The position numbers were made by a program, and so were the translations under genes. Below, piece by piece: positions 1 to 7,810 of a DNA stretch of 64,000 bases (its first letter is position 1; every line of letters begins with the position of its first letter). The notes below the pieces were generated by a model. The model was not told the origin of the DNA, searched no databases, and saw nothing but the letters and a program-made list of their open reading frames with translations. Source of the DNA: Mycolicibacterium insubricum (GTDB taxonomy: Bacteria > Actinomycetota > Actinomycetes > Mycobacteriales > Mycobacteriaceae); the NCBI RefSeq assembly GCF_010731615.1, contig NZ_AP022618.1, forward strand, positions 1,674,001-1,738,000. Reading direction: 5' to 3'.

Positions 1-563
1 GCGAACGCCGCGCCGCACAGCAGCAGGCCGGAGACGAACTGCGAGGACCCCGACGCGTCGATGGCCACCTCGCCCCCGGCGACCGCGCCGGTGCCGGTCA
101 CCGTGAACGGCAGTCCGTCGCCGCCGATGTCGACGCCCAGGGCCCGCAGGCCGTGCAGCAGCGGGGCGATCGGGCGGGAGCGGGCCTGCTCGTCGCCGTC
201 GAAACCGACGACGGCGCTGCTCAGCGCGGCCAGCGGGGGCACGAAGCGCAGCACCGTCCCGGCCAGCCCGCAGTCCACCGCCGCACCGGGGGCCGGGTTC
301 AGCCGTCCCGACACCGTCAGTGCGGTCGGGTCGTCGCCGGTGGCCTCGACGCTCAGCCCCAGGGTGCGCAGCGCGCCGATCATCAGGTCGGTGTCCCGGC
401 TGCGCAGCGCCCCGGCGATGGTGGAAGTCCCACCGCCGGTGGCCGCGGCCATCGCCGACAGGATCAGCGTCCGGTTGGTCAGCGATTTGGAGCCGGGCAC
501 CGCCACGGTGGCGCTCACCGGCGCGCGGGCGACAGGCGCGGGCCAGCGTGGGAGCTCGGACAT
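1..563 (-). CDS. aroA: 3-phosphoshikimate 1-carboxyvinyltransferase (EPSP synthase), C-terminus cut by window edge
   Basis: Catalyses the sixth shikimate-pathway step, transfer of enolpyruvyl from PEP to shikimate-3-phosphate in the cytoplasm. The visible 187 N-terminal residues begin [10 protein letters not shown] and contain the family landmarks: the PGSKSLTNR substrate-binding stretch near residue 24, SRDTDLM near 55 and the LAGTVLRF glycine loop near 100. The start is the ATG at 561-563. It is divergent from the SRAP gene with about 75 bp between them, an arrangement I recall for Rv3227/Rv3226c in M. tuberculosis. The C-terminal half of the enzyme lies left of the window. Confidence 0.95.
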   Translation of the reverse strand, partial: MSELPRWPAPVARAPVSATVAVPGSKSLTNRTLILSAMAAATGGGTSTIAGALRSRDTDLMIGALRTLGLSVEATGDDPTALTVSGRLNPAPGAAVDCGLAGTVLRFVPPLAALSSAVVGFDGDEQARSRPIAPLLHGLRALGVDIGGDGLPFTVTGTGAVAGGEVAIDASGSSQFVSGLLLCGAAF

Positions 564-637
564 GGGTCTATCCTGCCAACCCGGCCTCCAGCTGCCCAAC
601 TCTGCCCGCCGCGTCGGCCGGGTGAGAAGCTGGTGAC

Positions 638-1390
638 ATGTGCGGACGGTTCGCGGTGACCACCGACCCGGCGCTGCTGGCGGCCCGGCTCGACGCGATC
701 GACGAGACGGTCCCGGCCGCTGAGGATGCCTGGGAACCGAACTACAACGTCGCCCCGACCAGCCCGATCAGCACCCTGGTGTCCCGACACCCCCGCGAGG
801 AGACCGACACCCCGGCGACCCGGCGGTTGCGCACCATGCGCTGGGGGCTGCTCACCCCGGCGACCGCGGCCGCGGCCGACGGCAGTCCCGCTACCGGTGG
901 CCCGCTGCTGATCAACGCCCGCGCCGAAACGGTCACCACCAGCCCGGCCTTCCGCGGGGCCGCGCGGCGCAAACGCTGCCTGGTGCCGATGGACGGCTGG
1001 TACGAGTGGCGCGGGTCCAAGGGCGACAAGACCCCGTTCTACCTCTACGCGGCCGACGGGCAGCCGCTACTGATGGCCGGTCTGTGGTCGGTGTGGCACC
1101 CCCCGGGGGAAATGACCCCACCGATCCTGAGCGCCACCATCATCACCACCGACGCCGTGGGCCCGCTGGCCGAGATCCACGACCGGATGCCGCTGTCGAT
1201 CGGTGCCGCCGACGTCGACCGGTGGCTCGATCCCGACGCCCCGGCCGACATCGGACTGCTGCGCGGCCACGGTGATCTCGACCGCATCGCCATCCGCGAG
1301 GTCTCCACCCTGGTCAACAACGCCCGCAACAACGGCCCCGAGCTGATCGCCCCCGTCGAACCCAAACCCGAACAGGCGGAACTATTTTGA
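638..1390 (+). CDS. SOS response-associated peptidase (SRAP/YedK/HMCES family)
   Basis: SRAP proteins bind abasic sites in single-stranded DNA and cross-link to them through the alpha-amino group and thiol of the N-terminal cysteine left after Met removal, shielding the lesion at forks. Cys2 is present (MCGRF), and the other active-site positions are recognisable: NARAE at 93-97, the Glu of WYEW at 121-124 and His181 in EIHDRMP. The 250-residue length is usual for the family. It ends in a 4-bp overlap with the following methyltransferase, whose start TTG shares the stop, so the two are probably co-translated. The start ATG is fixed by the obligatory Cys2. Confidence 0.93.
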   Translation: MCGRFAVTTDPALLAARLDAIDETVPAAEDAWEPNYNVAPTSPISTLVSRHPREETDTPATRRLRTMRWGLLTPATAAAADGSPATGGPLLINARAETVTTSPAFRGAARRKRCLVPMDGWYEWRGSKGDKTPFYLYAADGQPLLMAGLWSVWHPPGEMTPPILSATIITTDAVGPLAEIHDRMPLSIGAADVDRWLDPDAPADIGLLRGHGDLDRIAIREVSTLVNNARNNGPELIAPVEPKPEQAELF

Positions 1391-2898
1391 GCGTGCCCGA
1401 GGACATGCCGCTGCAGGACGTGAGCGTGATCGACGCGCTCGGCGCGGACCTGCGCGCGGCTGGTTACGGTATCGACGCCGTCTTCGCGCTGCTCGGCGAG
1501 CCGGTGGCGGCTGCGCTGCGTCGCGGACTGCGGTGGCCCGCGCTGCGCGCCACCGCCGACGCCCCGGATGCGCTGGCAACCATCGTCCGGCTCTTTGAAC
1601 TCGGTGCGGCGGAGCCGACCGACCGCGTCGAGAATGCTTTCCCGGCAACAGGACTGGCGGCACTGGTGGACAGCGGAGTACTGGCTGCGCAGGTCGACGG
1701 AACCTTCGCCGCCGCACTGGACATCCGGCCGCACACCGGAGCCGAGCCGGACTTCCTCGTCGTCGCCGACCTCGACGCCGGGATGCGCGACGGCCCGGTC
1801 CGCCATGACCACGTGCTGGGCGTGGGTGGCGCCTCGATGTCGTTGGCGCGGGCGGTGATCCGCGAGCCCGTGCGCACCGCGCTGGACCTGGGCACCGGTT
1901 GCGGTATCCAGGCCCTGCACCTGTCCGGGCACTGCGAACACATCGTCGCCACCGACACCAACCCGCGGGCGCTGGCCCTGGCCGCGGCCACCGCCCGGCT
2001 CAACGGCCTGAGCTGGGACCTGCGGCGCGGCAGCCTGTTCGAACCCGTGGCCGGGGAACGCTTCGACCTGATCGTGTCCAACCCGCCGTTCGTCGTCGGC
2101 TCCGGTGCCCGCGACTACATCTACCGCGATTCCGGCATCGCCGGTGACGGGGTGTGCCGCGCTCTGATCGAGCAGGCCGGTGACCATCTGGAGCCCGGCG
2201 GGATCGCCCAGATCATGGCGAACTGGGTGGTCCGCGACGGTGCCGACTGGCACGCCGGAGTCGAAGGATGGCTGGCCGCAACGGGTCTGGACGCCTGGGT
2301 GGTGCAACGCGAACTGGCCGACCCGGTGAGCTACGTCGCCCTGTGGACCGCAGATGCGGGGGAGACCCCGGCGCAGCGCGCTGCCCGCGGCGGCGCGTGG
2401 CTGGACTGGTTCGCCGACAACAACATCACCGGAATCGGCATGGGCCTGATCACCCTGCGCGCGCCGCACTCCGGGAAGCAACGGACTCCGCGACGACAGT
2501 TCGAGGAACTCACCGGCCCCGACGACGTCCTCACCGGGCACGAGGTCGCCGCATTCCTCGCCCGGATGGACTACCTCGCCGACACCGCCGACGACGAGCT
2601 GTTGGCCGTCCGACTGTCCACCGCCCCGATCCTGCTGGAACAGCACTCGTTGCCGGGACCGGATGGCTGGCAACCGATCTCGGCAGTGGTGCGCCGACCC
2701 GGTGGACCGGGTGCGGTACTCGGCGTCGACGAGGTGTTCACCGCACTGCTGGCCGGCTGCCGCGGCGAGGTTCGGATAGGCGCGCTGATCGAGCTGCTGG
2801 CCGCCCACCACGGCGTCGACCCCGGCGCCCTGGCCGAGGCTGCCCTGCCGGAGATCCGGGGGGCCGTCGCCCGGGGGATCCTGTACCCGGCCGGCTAG
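1387..2898 (+). CDS. class I SAM-dependent methyltransferase, HemK/N5-glutamine type
   Basis: A 503-residue protein with a central Rossmann methyltransferase domain: SAM-binding motif LDLGTGCG at 166-173 and the catalytic NPPF tetrad at 232-235, which in HemK/PrmC and N6-adenine enzymes positions an amide or amine nitrogen. The N-terminal 150 residues and the C-terminal 200 residues show no domain I can name; the protein is longer than PrmC (about 280 aa). The start TTG overlaps the SRAP stop, giving coupling with a DNA-lesion protein; that may be operon economy or functional. The substrate (protein glutamine, RNA or DNA) cannot be decided from the sequence. Confidence 0.8.
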   Translation: MSVPEDMPLQDVSVIDALGADLRAAGYGIDAVFALLGEPVAAALRRGLRWPALRATADAPDALATIVRLFELGAAEPTDRVENAFPATGLAALVDSGVLAAQVDGTFAAALDIRPHTGAEPDFLVVADLDAGMRDGPVRHDHVLGVGGASMSLARAVIREPVRTALDLGTGCGIQALHLSGHCEHIVATDTNPRALALAAATARLNGLSWDLRRGSLFEPVAGERFDLIVSNPPFVVGSGARDYIYRDSGIAGDGVCRALIEQAGDHLEPGGIAQIMANWVVRDGADWHAGVEGWLAATGLDAWVVQRELADPVSYVALWTADAGETPAQRAARGGAWLDWFADNNITGIGMGLITLRAPHSGKQRTPRRQFEELTGPDDVLTGHEVAAFLARMDYLADTADDELLAVRLSTAPILLEQHSLPGPDGWQPISAVVRRPGGPGAVLGVDEVFTALLAGCRGEVRIGALIELLAAHHGVDPGALAEAALPEIRGAVARGILYPAG

Positions 2899-2925
2899 CG
2901 TCGGTGAGCCCTGGCGGGTGGAGCG

Positions 2926-3771
2926 CTACGGTCCGGTATAGCCCGGCGGATTCGCCGAATCCACCCAGAAGTCCACGCCCAGATCGGATCCGGGCACGCA
3001 GTCGTAGGCCGACAGGTCGGTGACCCCGGACTCCAGCAGCACGTCCTCGCACAGCAACGAATGCCCGGTGTAGCTCGACGGCTTGGTCAGGACCGCGTAC
3101 GCCGCGTCGGAGTACACCTCGGGCTTGCGGGAACGGGCCATCGCCTCGTCGCCGCCGAGCAGGTTCTGCACCGCCGCGGTGGCCACCATGGTGCGCGGCC
3201 ACAGCGTGTTGGAGGCGATGCCGTGTTCTTTCATCTCCTCGGCAATGCCCAAGGCGCACAACGTCATCCCGTACTTCGCCATCATGTAGGGCGTCGGTCG
3301 CAGCCACTTCGACTCCAGCAGGATCGGCGGCGACAGGGTCAAGATGTGCGGATTCTCCCGGCCCTTCATGTGCGGGATGCAGGCCTGGGAGACGGCGTAG
3401 GTGCCGCGCACCTGGATGCCGTTCATCAGGTCGAAGCGCTTGAGCGGCACCTCCTCGATCGACCCGAGGTTGATCGCCGAGGCGTTGTTCACGCAGATGT
3501 CGATCCCGCCGAACTGCTCGACGGCCTTGGCGACAGCGGCCGCCACCGAGTCCCCGTCGCGGACATCGCCGACGATCGGCAGGGCCTGGCCGCCGACGGC
3601 CTCGATCTCGGCGGCGGCGGTGAAGATCGTGCCCTCCAGCTTCGGATGCGGCTCGGCCGTCTTGGCCACCAGCGCGATGTTCGCGCCGTCGGCCGCGACC
3701 TTCTTGGCGATCGCCAGGCCGATACCGCGGCTGGCACCGGAGATGAACATGGTTTTCCCGGAAAGCGACAT
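2926..3771 (-). CDS. short-chain dehydrogenase/reductase (HSDL2-like SDR)
   Basis: NAD(P)-dependent oxidoreductase of 281 residues. The Rossmann glycine motif is SGASRGIG at 11-18, the NNAS structural motif is at 95-98, and the catalytic tyrosine and lysine are Y162 and K166 (YMMAK), with Ser147 in TLSP as the likely third residue. The motif order and the long C-terminal part resemble the hydroxysteroid dehydrogenase-like 2 group; I recall Rv3224 as the counterpart. The substrate is unknown. It converges on the methyltransferase (27 bp between stops) and lies downstream of the lipoprotein gene on the same strand. Confidence 0.88.
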   Translation of the reverse strand: MSLSGKTMFISGASRGIGLAIAKKVAADGANIALVAKTAEPHPKLEGTIFTAAAEIEAVGGQALPIVGDVRDGDSVAAAVAKAVEQFGGIDICVNNASAINLGSIEEVPLKRFDLMNGIQVRGTYAVSQACIPHMKGRENPHILTLSPPILLESKWLRPTPYMMAKYGMTLCALGIAEEMKEHGIASNTLWPRTMVATAAVQNLLGGDEAMARSRKPEVYSDAAYAVLTKPSSYTGHSLLCEDVLLESGVTDLSAYDCVPGSDLGVDFWVDSANPPGYTGP

Positions 3772-3794
3772 GGGATCAGCCTAGTTGGTGGGGG

Positions 3795-4307
3795 CTAGAA
3801 GCCCAGCGGGTTGGCCTTCATACGCTGGTAGCTGTCGCAGTTGCTGAAGTTCGGGTCGGAAAGGTCGGGGGTCCATTCCATGAGTTTCTGCGACTGTTCC
3901 TCGGTAAGTGAAGAGAGCGCGTCGGCTCCGCCTCGCTTGAATACATCTTCCAACTCGGGGTGCTGCGCCTGGTAATCCCGCATCAGGTGGGCCTCTTCCG
4001 CCGGGGTCTTGCCCCAATAATCATTCAACCGCGAAAAGCATCGGTACTTCCAGAACGCCGTCGTGATCTCGCCGATGCCGTTCGCGTGCCGCATGTCGTC
4101 GACGTAGACCTCCATGACCTGGTCGAACGACACGCCGGCACTCGGTTCCACCGAGTTGTAGTCCGGTGCGGCGGCGTTGCTTTCGGACGCGGGGTTTTCC
4201 GATCCGTTCGACTGCTGGTGCCCGCCGCCGCAGGCGTTCGTGCCGAGAGCGACGGCCGCCGCCACTATGGCGACAGCGAGCTTGTTCGCAGCTTTGACAG
4301 ATGACAT
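3795..4307 (-). CDS. putative secreted lipoprotein, hypothetical
   Basis: A 170-residue protein of no family I recognise. From the ATG at 4307 it has a basic start (MSSVKAANK), a hydrophobic run rich in Ala/Val and a cysteine followed by glycines (NACGGG), consistent with a type II signal peptide although the residues before the Cys are not an ideal lipobox. A Ser/Asn/Glu linker leads to a helical, acidic mature part with two further cysteines (YRCFS and SNCDS). An upstream in-frame ATG at 4358 would add 17 residues before the signal and is less likely. The name is by features only. Confidence 0.6.
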   Translation of the reverse strand: MSSVKAANKLAVAIVAAAVALGTNACGGGHQQSNGSENPASESNAAAPDYNSVEPSAGVSFDQVMEVYVDDMRHANGIGEITTAFWKYRCFSRLNDYWGKTPAEEAHLMRDYQAQHPELEDVFKRGGADALSSLTEEQSQKLMEWTPDLSDPNFSNCDSYQRMKANPLGF

Positions 4308-4565
4308 TGGCCGTCCTCGTCGGTCCAGGGCGGGTGCGTTCCGCCGTTCGACGCTCACCCGGTTTCACCGAAACAGGTCGAAGCGCTCGGGCCTGAGTTT
4401 GCCATGGGCATCACGGTGATTGCACCGGGCTGTCTTGTCGCAGGCCGACTCGTGGATGGGGCGCCGCCCGGTTCGGCGAACGTCGGGGTCGGCAAAGTCG
4501 TCGGTCCGAGTCTGCGGGTACCGCCTAAGCTGGAGACCGATCGGTGTGGCGGGAAGGGGTGGTCA

Positions 4566-5282
4566 GTGGAAGCCGACGTGGACCGCGGGTCCCCGCCGGA
4601 CGGCCCGCGCCCGCCGTCGCAGTTGAGCCGGGACGCCATCTTGGAGGCGGCCGTCGAGTTCATTGACCGGTACGGCCTGGCGAAGCTGACTATGCGGCGG
4701 TTGGGGGCGGCCTGCGGGGTCGAGGCGATGGCGCTCTACCGCTATGTGCACGGTCGCGGCGATCTGCTCACCGGTGTCGTCGACCACATCATCGATCGGC
4801 TCTACGACGACCAACTCGCCGCGCGGCGTCAGGAGGACGGCTGGCAGGACTACCTGGTGCGGCTGGCGCACGGCGTGCGCCAGGTCGCGCTGGACCACCC
4901 CGAGGTCTTCCCGCTGGTCGCCACGCAGGCGCCGGAGGCTCCTTGGGTCCGCCCGCCGCTGCGCAGCCTGCGCTGGATGGAGAGTTTCCTCGACACGCTG
5001 ATCTCCTACGGTTTCGACGACGACGCGGCGGTGGCCGCATACCGCGCCTACACGACGTTCCTGATCGGCCAGTTGTTGTTGGAAGTCTCCGCGCACGGCG
5101 CCGTACTGCACCCGGACGAGGCCATCCTCGAGCGCGGCGACCGGGCCGGCCGCGGCCTTGCCGACTACCCGCAACTGCGCCGCCTGCAACCGATGTTGGC
5201 GCAGGATCGCACCGCCACCGAGTTCGAGGAGGCCCTGGAGGTCACCCTGGACCGGCTCGAACTCCTCCTTGCCCGGCGCTGA
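4566..5282 (+). CDS. TetR family transcriptional regulator
   Basis: A 238-residue protein with an N-terminal helix-turn-helix: LSRDAILEAAVEFIDRYG, then LTMRRLGAACGVEAMALYRYV, the usual TetR recognition helix with terminal LYRYV. The C-terminal half fits the TetR_C ligand/dimer domain. I chose the GTG at 4566 because a purine-rich GGAAGGGG lies just upstream and the open frame before it (from 4404) has no HTH-like character. It is followed 84 bp later by csbD. Whether it binds the twin palindromes at 5622 and 5669 is an open possibility suggested only by proximity. Confidence 0.85.
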   Translation: MEADVDRGSPPDGPRPPSQLSRDAILEAAVEFIDRYGLAKLTMRRLGAACGVEAMALYRYVHGRGDLLTGVVDHIIDRLYDDQLAARRQEDGWQDYLVRLAHGVRQVALDHPEVFPLVATQAPEAPWVRPPLRSLRWMESFLDTLISYGFDDDAAVAAYRAYTTFLIGQLLLEVSAHGAVLHPDEAILERGDRAGRGLADYPQLRRLQPMLAQDRTATEFEEALEVTLDRLELLLARR

Positions 5283-5300
5283 CCCGGATCTGCCGCCGAC

Positions 5301-5326
5301 GTTTACCCCGGGGGCCGACGGGGTAC
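5301..5326 (+). promoter_or_regulatory. SigF-type promoter of csbD
   Basis: GTTT at 5301-5304, a 16-nt spacer, then GGGTAC at 5321-5326. This matches the recalled mycobacterial SigF consensus GTTT-N15-17-GGGTAT at 9 of 10 positions. It sits 41 nt before the csbD start, and CsbD proteins are typical general-stress targets, which supports the reading. Confidence 0.75.
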
Positions 5327-5366
5327 TTCTCCGAACGAACGATTTCAACCGGAGAGGAGCGTCACC

Positions 5367-5540
5367 ATGGGATTGGCAGACAAGGCCAAGAACGCCGCGC
5401 AGGACGTCGCGGGAAAGATCAAGGAGGCCGTCGGCCAGGGAACCGATGACGAGCACTTGAGGAATGAGGGCCGCGCCGACCAGGTGAAGTCCGACTTCAA
5501 GAAGGCCGGCGAGAACATCAAGGACGCGTTCAAGGACTGA
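5367..5540 (+). CDS. CsbD family general stress protein
   Basis: A 57-residue, highly charged, glycine- and lysine-rich protein: MGLADKAKNAAQDVAGKIKE, then GRADQVKSDFKKAGENIKDAFKD near the end. This is the CsbD-like family of small hydrophilic stress proteins whose biochemical role is unknown; in Bacillus csbD is a SigB target. A strong GGAGAGGAG ribosome site precedes the ATG. The SigF-type promoter upstream and the strong terminator downstream make this a single-gene unit. Confidence 0.9.
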   Translation: MGLADKAKNAAQDVAGKIKEAVGQGTDDEHLRNEGRADQVKSDFKKAGENIKDAFKD

Positions 5541-5550
5541 GCGAGCACCC

Positions 5551-5583
5551 GGCACGCCCCGCCCGGATCGGGCGGGGCGTGCC
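5551..5583 (+). terminator. strong hairpin terminator after csbD
   Basis: Perfect 14-bp inverted repeat GGCACGCCCCGCCC at 5551-5564 and its complement at 5570-5583 around the loop GGATC, starting 10 nt after the csbD stop. There is no long T-tract, only TTGTGTGTG, as is common for mycobacterial terminators. Confidence 0.8.
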
Positions 5584-5621
5584 GTTGTGTGTGCGGGTCC
5601 GGCCGGCGCGGGGGCAGGATC

Positions 5622-5636
5622 GTTTACAACGTAAAC
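5622..5636. promoter_or_regulatory. palindromic operator GTTTACAACGTAAAC, copy 1
   Basis: Perfect palindrome of 6-bp arms GTTTAC/GTAAAC around AAC, 22 bp before the STAS gene start. An identical copy lies 47 bp downstream. Size and symmetry fit a TetR-type or similar dimeric repressor. The regulator is not identified. Confidence 0.65.
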
Positions 5637-5658
5637 AGACAGGCGTAACTTCGTTCGC

Positions 5659-6078
5659 ATGGTGTTCGGTTTACAACGTAAACCCGACGGCGGGGAACGC
5701 GCGGGCAGGCTGCGCGCCGTCGTCGAACAGCGCGGTTCGGCCTGTCTGGTCCACGCCCAGGGTGCGGTCGATGCGGCCAACCTCGGCGTCTGGCACGGGC
5801 TGGTCGCCGGGGCGGCCGCGGGCACCACCGCCCCGGGGCCGCTGATCGTCGACGCCGGCGGACTGGAGTTCATGGGAGTCGGCGCGTTCGCGGTGCTGCT
5901 CGAGGAGTCCGCCCGCTGCCGCGCCCGCGGAATCACCCTGCACCTGGTCAGCAGCCAGCCCGTGGTGGCGCGCGTCGTCGCCGCCACCGGCCTGGAGCGC
6001 GACCTGGCGTTCTCGCCGACGGTGGACGAGGCGCTCGCCGCGGCGCCACTACGCGCAGATATCGACCACCACGGCTGA
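5659..6078 (+). CDS. STAS-domain protein (anti-sigma-factor-antagonist-like)
   Basis: A 139-residue single STAS domain. Antagonists of this type sequester anti-sigma factors when unphosphorylated. The strand-helix landmark LIVDAGGLEFMGVGAFAVL replaces the usual FMDSSGL motif: the phosphorylatable Ser and the preceding Asp are Gly/Val here, so it is either constitutively active, a sulfate-transporter-like STAS relative, or a ligand-binding variant. It sits next to a SigF-type promoter, which makes a link with the SigF partner-switching network attractive but unproven. The ATG at 5659 places the second palindrome inside codons 4-9. It ends with a 30-bp convergent overlap with the ybaK gene. Confidence 0.78.
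   Translation: MVFGLQRKPDGGERAGRLRAVVEQRGSACLVHAQGAVDAANLGVWHGLVAGAAAGTTAPGPLIVDAGGLEFMGVGAFAVLLEESARCRARGITLHLVSSQPVVARVVAATGLERDLAFSPTVDEALAAAPLRADIDHHG
5669..5683. promoter_or_regulatory. palindromic operator GTTTACAACGTAAAC, copy 2
   Basis: Second exact copy of the 15-bp palindrome, centre-to-centre 47 bp (about 4.5 helical turns) from the first. It lies just inside the STAS coding region if the ATG at 5659 is the true start. Two spaced identical sites suggest cooperative or looping repression. Confidence 0.65.
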
Positions 6079-6543
6079 GGTCAGCGCGACCAGATCGCCC
6101 GGCGCCACCGCGAGTGACATGCCCCGCTTGCCCGCACTGAACAGCACCTCGTCGAAGCCCAGGGCCGAGGAGTCCAGCACCGTCGGCAACCGTCGACGCT
6201 GCCCCAGCGGCGAGATCCCACCCAAAACGTAGCCCGACGAGCGCTGCGCGTCGGCCGGATCGGCCATCGTCGCCTTCGCCACCCCCAGCGCCGCGGCCGC
6301 CGCTTTCAGTGACAGCTTCGCCGGCACCGGCAGTACCGCCACCGCCAGACCCTTCGGCAGCGCCAGCACCAGCGTTTTGAAGATCTGCTCGGCGACCAAC
6401 TCGCCACCGGTCAGGGCCGCGACCGCCTCGGCGCCGAAGTCGTGGCTGCGGGGATCGTGGTGGTATTCGAGCACCCGGTGCTCCATGCCGGCGGCTACCA
6501 GCGCCGCAATCGCCGGGGTTGCCGCCCGGGGTGTCTTCGCCAC
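6049..6543 (-). CDS. ybaK: YbaK/EbsC-type aminoacyl-tRNA deacylase (Cys-tRNA(Pro) deacylase)
   Basis: A 164-residue protein of the YbaK/ProX fold, which hydrolyses mischarged Cys-tRNA(Pro). The lysine expected to bind the aminoacyl end is in EQIFKTLVL, followed by VPVPAKLSLKAAAAALG and GYVLGGISPLGQ, the standard GG-P loop of the family. I chose the GTG at 6543 because it gives the family's normal length (about 155-165 aa); the frame stays open upstream into non-homologous sequence. The C-terminus overlaps the convergent STAS gene by 30 bp. Confidence 0.88.
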   Translation of the reverse strand: MAKTPRAATPAIAALVAAGMEHRVLEYHHDPRSHDFGAEAVAALTGGELVAEQIFKTLVLALPKGLAVAVLPVPAKLSLKAAAAALGVAKATMADPADAQRSSGYVLGGISPLGQRRRLPTVLDSSALGFDEVLFSAGKRGMSLAVAPGDLVALTSAVVVDICA

Positions 6544-6557
6544 CGGACCAGGGTAGG

Positions 6558-6584
6558 GGAATGGAGGACGGCTCCTGCGCTGTT
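6558..6584 (+). promoter_or_regulatory. SigH-type promoter (sigH autoregulation)
   Basis: GGAAT at 6558-6562, a 19-nt spacer and GTT at 6582-6584 (followed by G). This fits the recalled SigH/SigR consensus GGAA(T/C)-N17-22-GTT. Transcription would start about 115 nt before the sigH ATG. The same elements with identical spacing precede the mycoredoxin gene. Confidence 0.65.
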
Positions 6585-6706
6585 GATTCTCGCAGGACAT
6601 GCACCGGCAACCGGCGCGGAAATGGAGCGAAGTGGTGTCAGTGGCCTGCCTCGAGGCGCCCGTGCCGACCACCCGGATCGGGCACGACGGACTAGTGTCG
6701 TATGCG

Positions 6707-7372
6707 ATGAGTGACATCGAACCCGTGGCCGATGCCGAGGCCGAGAACACGGATCGGGCTCCGGCCGAGGAGACCGACGAGCAGCTCTCCGCCCGATTCG
6801 AGCGCGACGCGATCCCGCTGCTCGACCAGCTCTACGGCGCGGCGATGCGGATGACCCGTAACCCCGCCGACGCCGAGGACCTGGTGCAGGAAACCATGAT
6901 CAAGGCCTACGCCGGGTTCCGGTCGTTCAAGGCCGGCACCAACCTGAAGGCCTGGCTGTACCGGATCCTGACCAACACCTACATCAACAGCTACCGCAAG
7001 AAGCAGCGCCAGCCCGCCGAGTATCCCACCGACGAGATCACCGACTGGCAGCTCGCGGCGACCGCCGAGCACACGTCGCGCGGACTGCGGTCGGCTGAGG
7101 TCGAAGCGCTGGAGGCGATGCCCGACAGTGAGATCAAAGAGGCGCTGCAGCAGCTGCCCGAAGATTTCCGGATGGCGGTGTACTACGCCGACGTCGAGGG
7201 CTTTCCGTACAAGGAGATCGCCGAAATCATGGACACTCCCATCGGGACGGTGATGTCCCGCCTGCACCGAGGCCGACGGCAACTGCGCGAGCTGCTCGCC
7301 GATGTCGCCCGGGACCGTGGTTACCTGCGCGGCAGGGATGCCGCCGCCGCGTCCGAGGAGGTGTCCTCATGA
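6707..7372 (+). CDS. sigH: ECF RNA polymerase sigma factor SigH
   Basis: Extracytoplasmic-function sigma factor for the oxidative and heat stress response. The 221-residue sequence has region 2 ([20 protein letters not shown], then [17 protein letters not shown]) and region 4 ([20 protein letters not shown]), nearly identical to what I recall for M. tuberculosis SigH (216 aa), including EVSS/GVSS at the C-terminus. The ATG at 6707 (MSDIEP) is the best match to that start; an open frame to 6599 is ignored. It overlaps rshA by ATGA, the usual sigma/anti-sigma coupling, and has its own SigH-type promoter. Confidence 0.96.
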   Translation: MSDIEPVADAEAENTDRAPAEETDEQLSARFERDAIPLLDQLYGAAMRMTRNPADAEDLVQETMIKAYAGFRSFKAGTNLKAWLYRILTNTYINSYRKKQRQPAEYPTDEITDWQLAATAEHTSRGLRSAEVEALEAMPDSEIKEALQQLPEDFRMAVYYADVEGFPYKEIAEIMDTPIGTVMSRLHRGRRQLRELLADVARDRGYLRGRDAAAASEEVSS

Positions 7373-7677
7373 GCGACGAGCACGAGGAGGGGAAGTCCTG
7401 CAGCGGCCCCCAGGGTCCCATCGACCCCGATCACCAGGACTGTTCGGCGGTGATGGCCGAGGTGTGGACTCTGCTCGACGGCGAGTGCACCGCCGCAACC
7501 CGGGAGAGACTGCGCCACCACCTCGATGAATGCCCCGCCTGCCTGCGCCAGTACGGCGTCGAGGAGCGGGTCAAGCGGCTGATCGCGATCAAGTGCGCAG
7601 GGGAGAAGGCCCCCGAGACGCTGCGCGCGCGGCTGCGCATCGAGATCAGCCGGACCACCATCATCCGGGGGCAGTGA
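7369..7677 (+). CDS. rshA: zinc-binding redox anti-sigma factor RshA
   Basis: A 102-residue ZAS-family anti-sigma factor that holds SigH when reduced and releases it on disulfide stress. The zinc motif HxxxCxxC is H51-C55-C58 ([10 protein letters not shown]), with Cys25 about 26 residues upstream as the fourth ligand, as in RsrA/RshA. A further Cys pair lies outside the motif (Cys11, Cys75). Start ATG overlaps the sigH stop (ATGA), so translation is coupled and stoichiometric. Confidence 0.94.
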   Translation: MSDEHEEGKSCSGPQGPIDPDHQDCSAVMAEVWTLLDGECTAATRERLRHHLDECPACLRQYGVEERVKRLIAIKCAGEKAPETLRARLRIEISRTTIIRGQ

Positions 7678-7751
7678 CCCGCGTCCGCCCCGTGCCCCGC
7701 GGGTGGCGTCCTGCGTCGCCCGGCTGTGCGTGATTGCCCCATTCGGGCCAC

Positions 7752-7775
7752 GAATGACAACGATCGGTGTCATTC
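7752..7775. repeat. inverted repeat between rshA and the lipase gene
   Basis: GAATGACA at 7752-7759 and its exact complement TGTCATTC at 7768-7775, 8-nt spacer. It is only weakly GC-rich and lacks a T-tract, so it may be an operator for the lipase gene (35 bp downstream) as easily as a terminator for sigH-rshA. Confidence 0.4.
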
Positions 7776-7810
7776 TCCTTGTCGGAATCGGTGGCGGATG
7801 ACGGGCGAGG

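Noticed and set aside
1045..2811. Long open frame on the minus strand opposite the SRAP/methyltransferase genes
   Set aside because: High-GC codon bias opens antisense frames; the plus-strand genes have family motifs and the antisense product has none.
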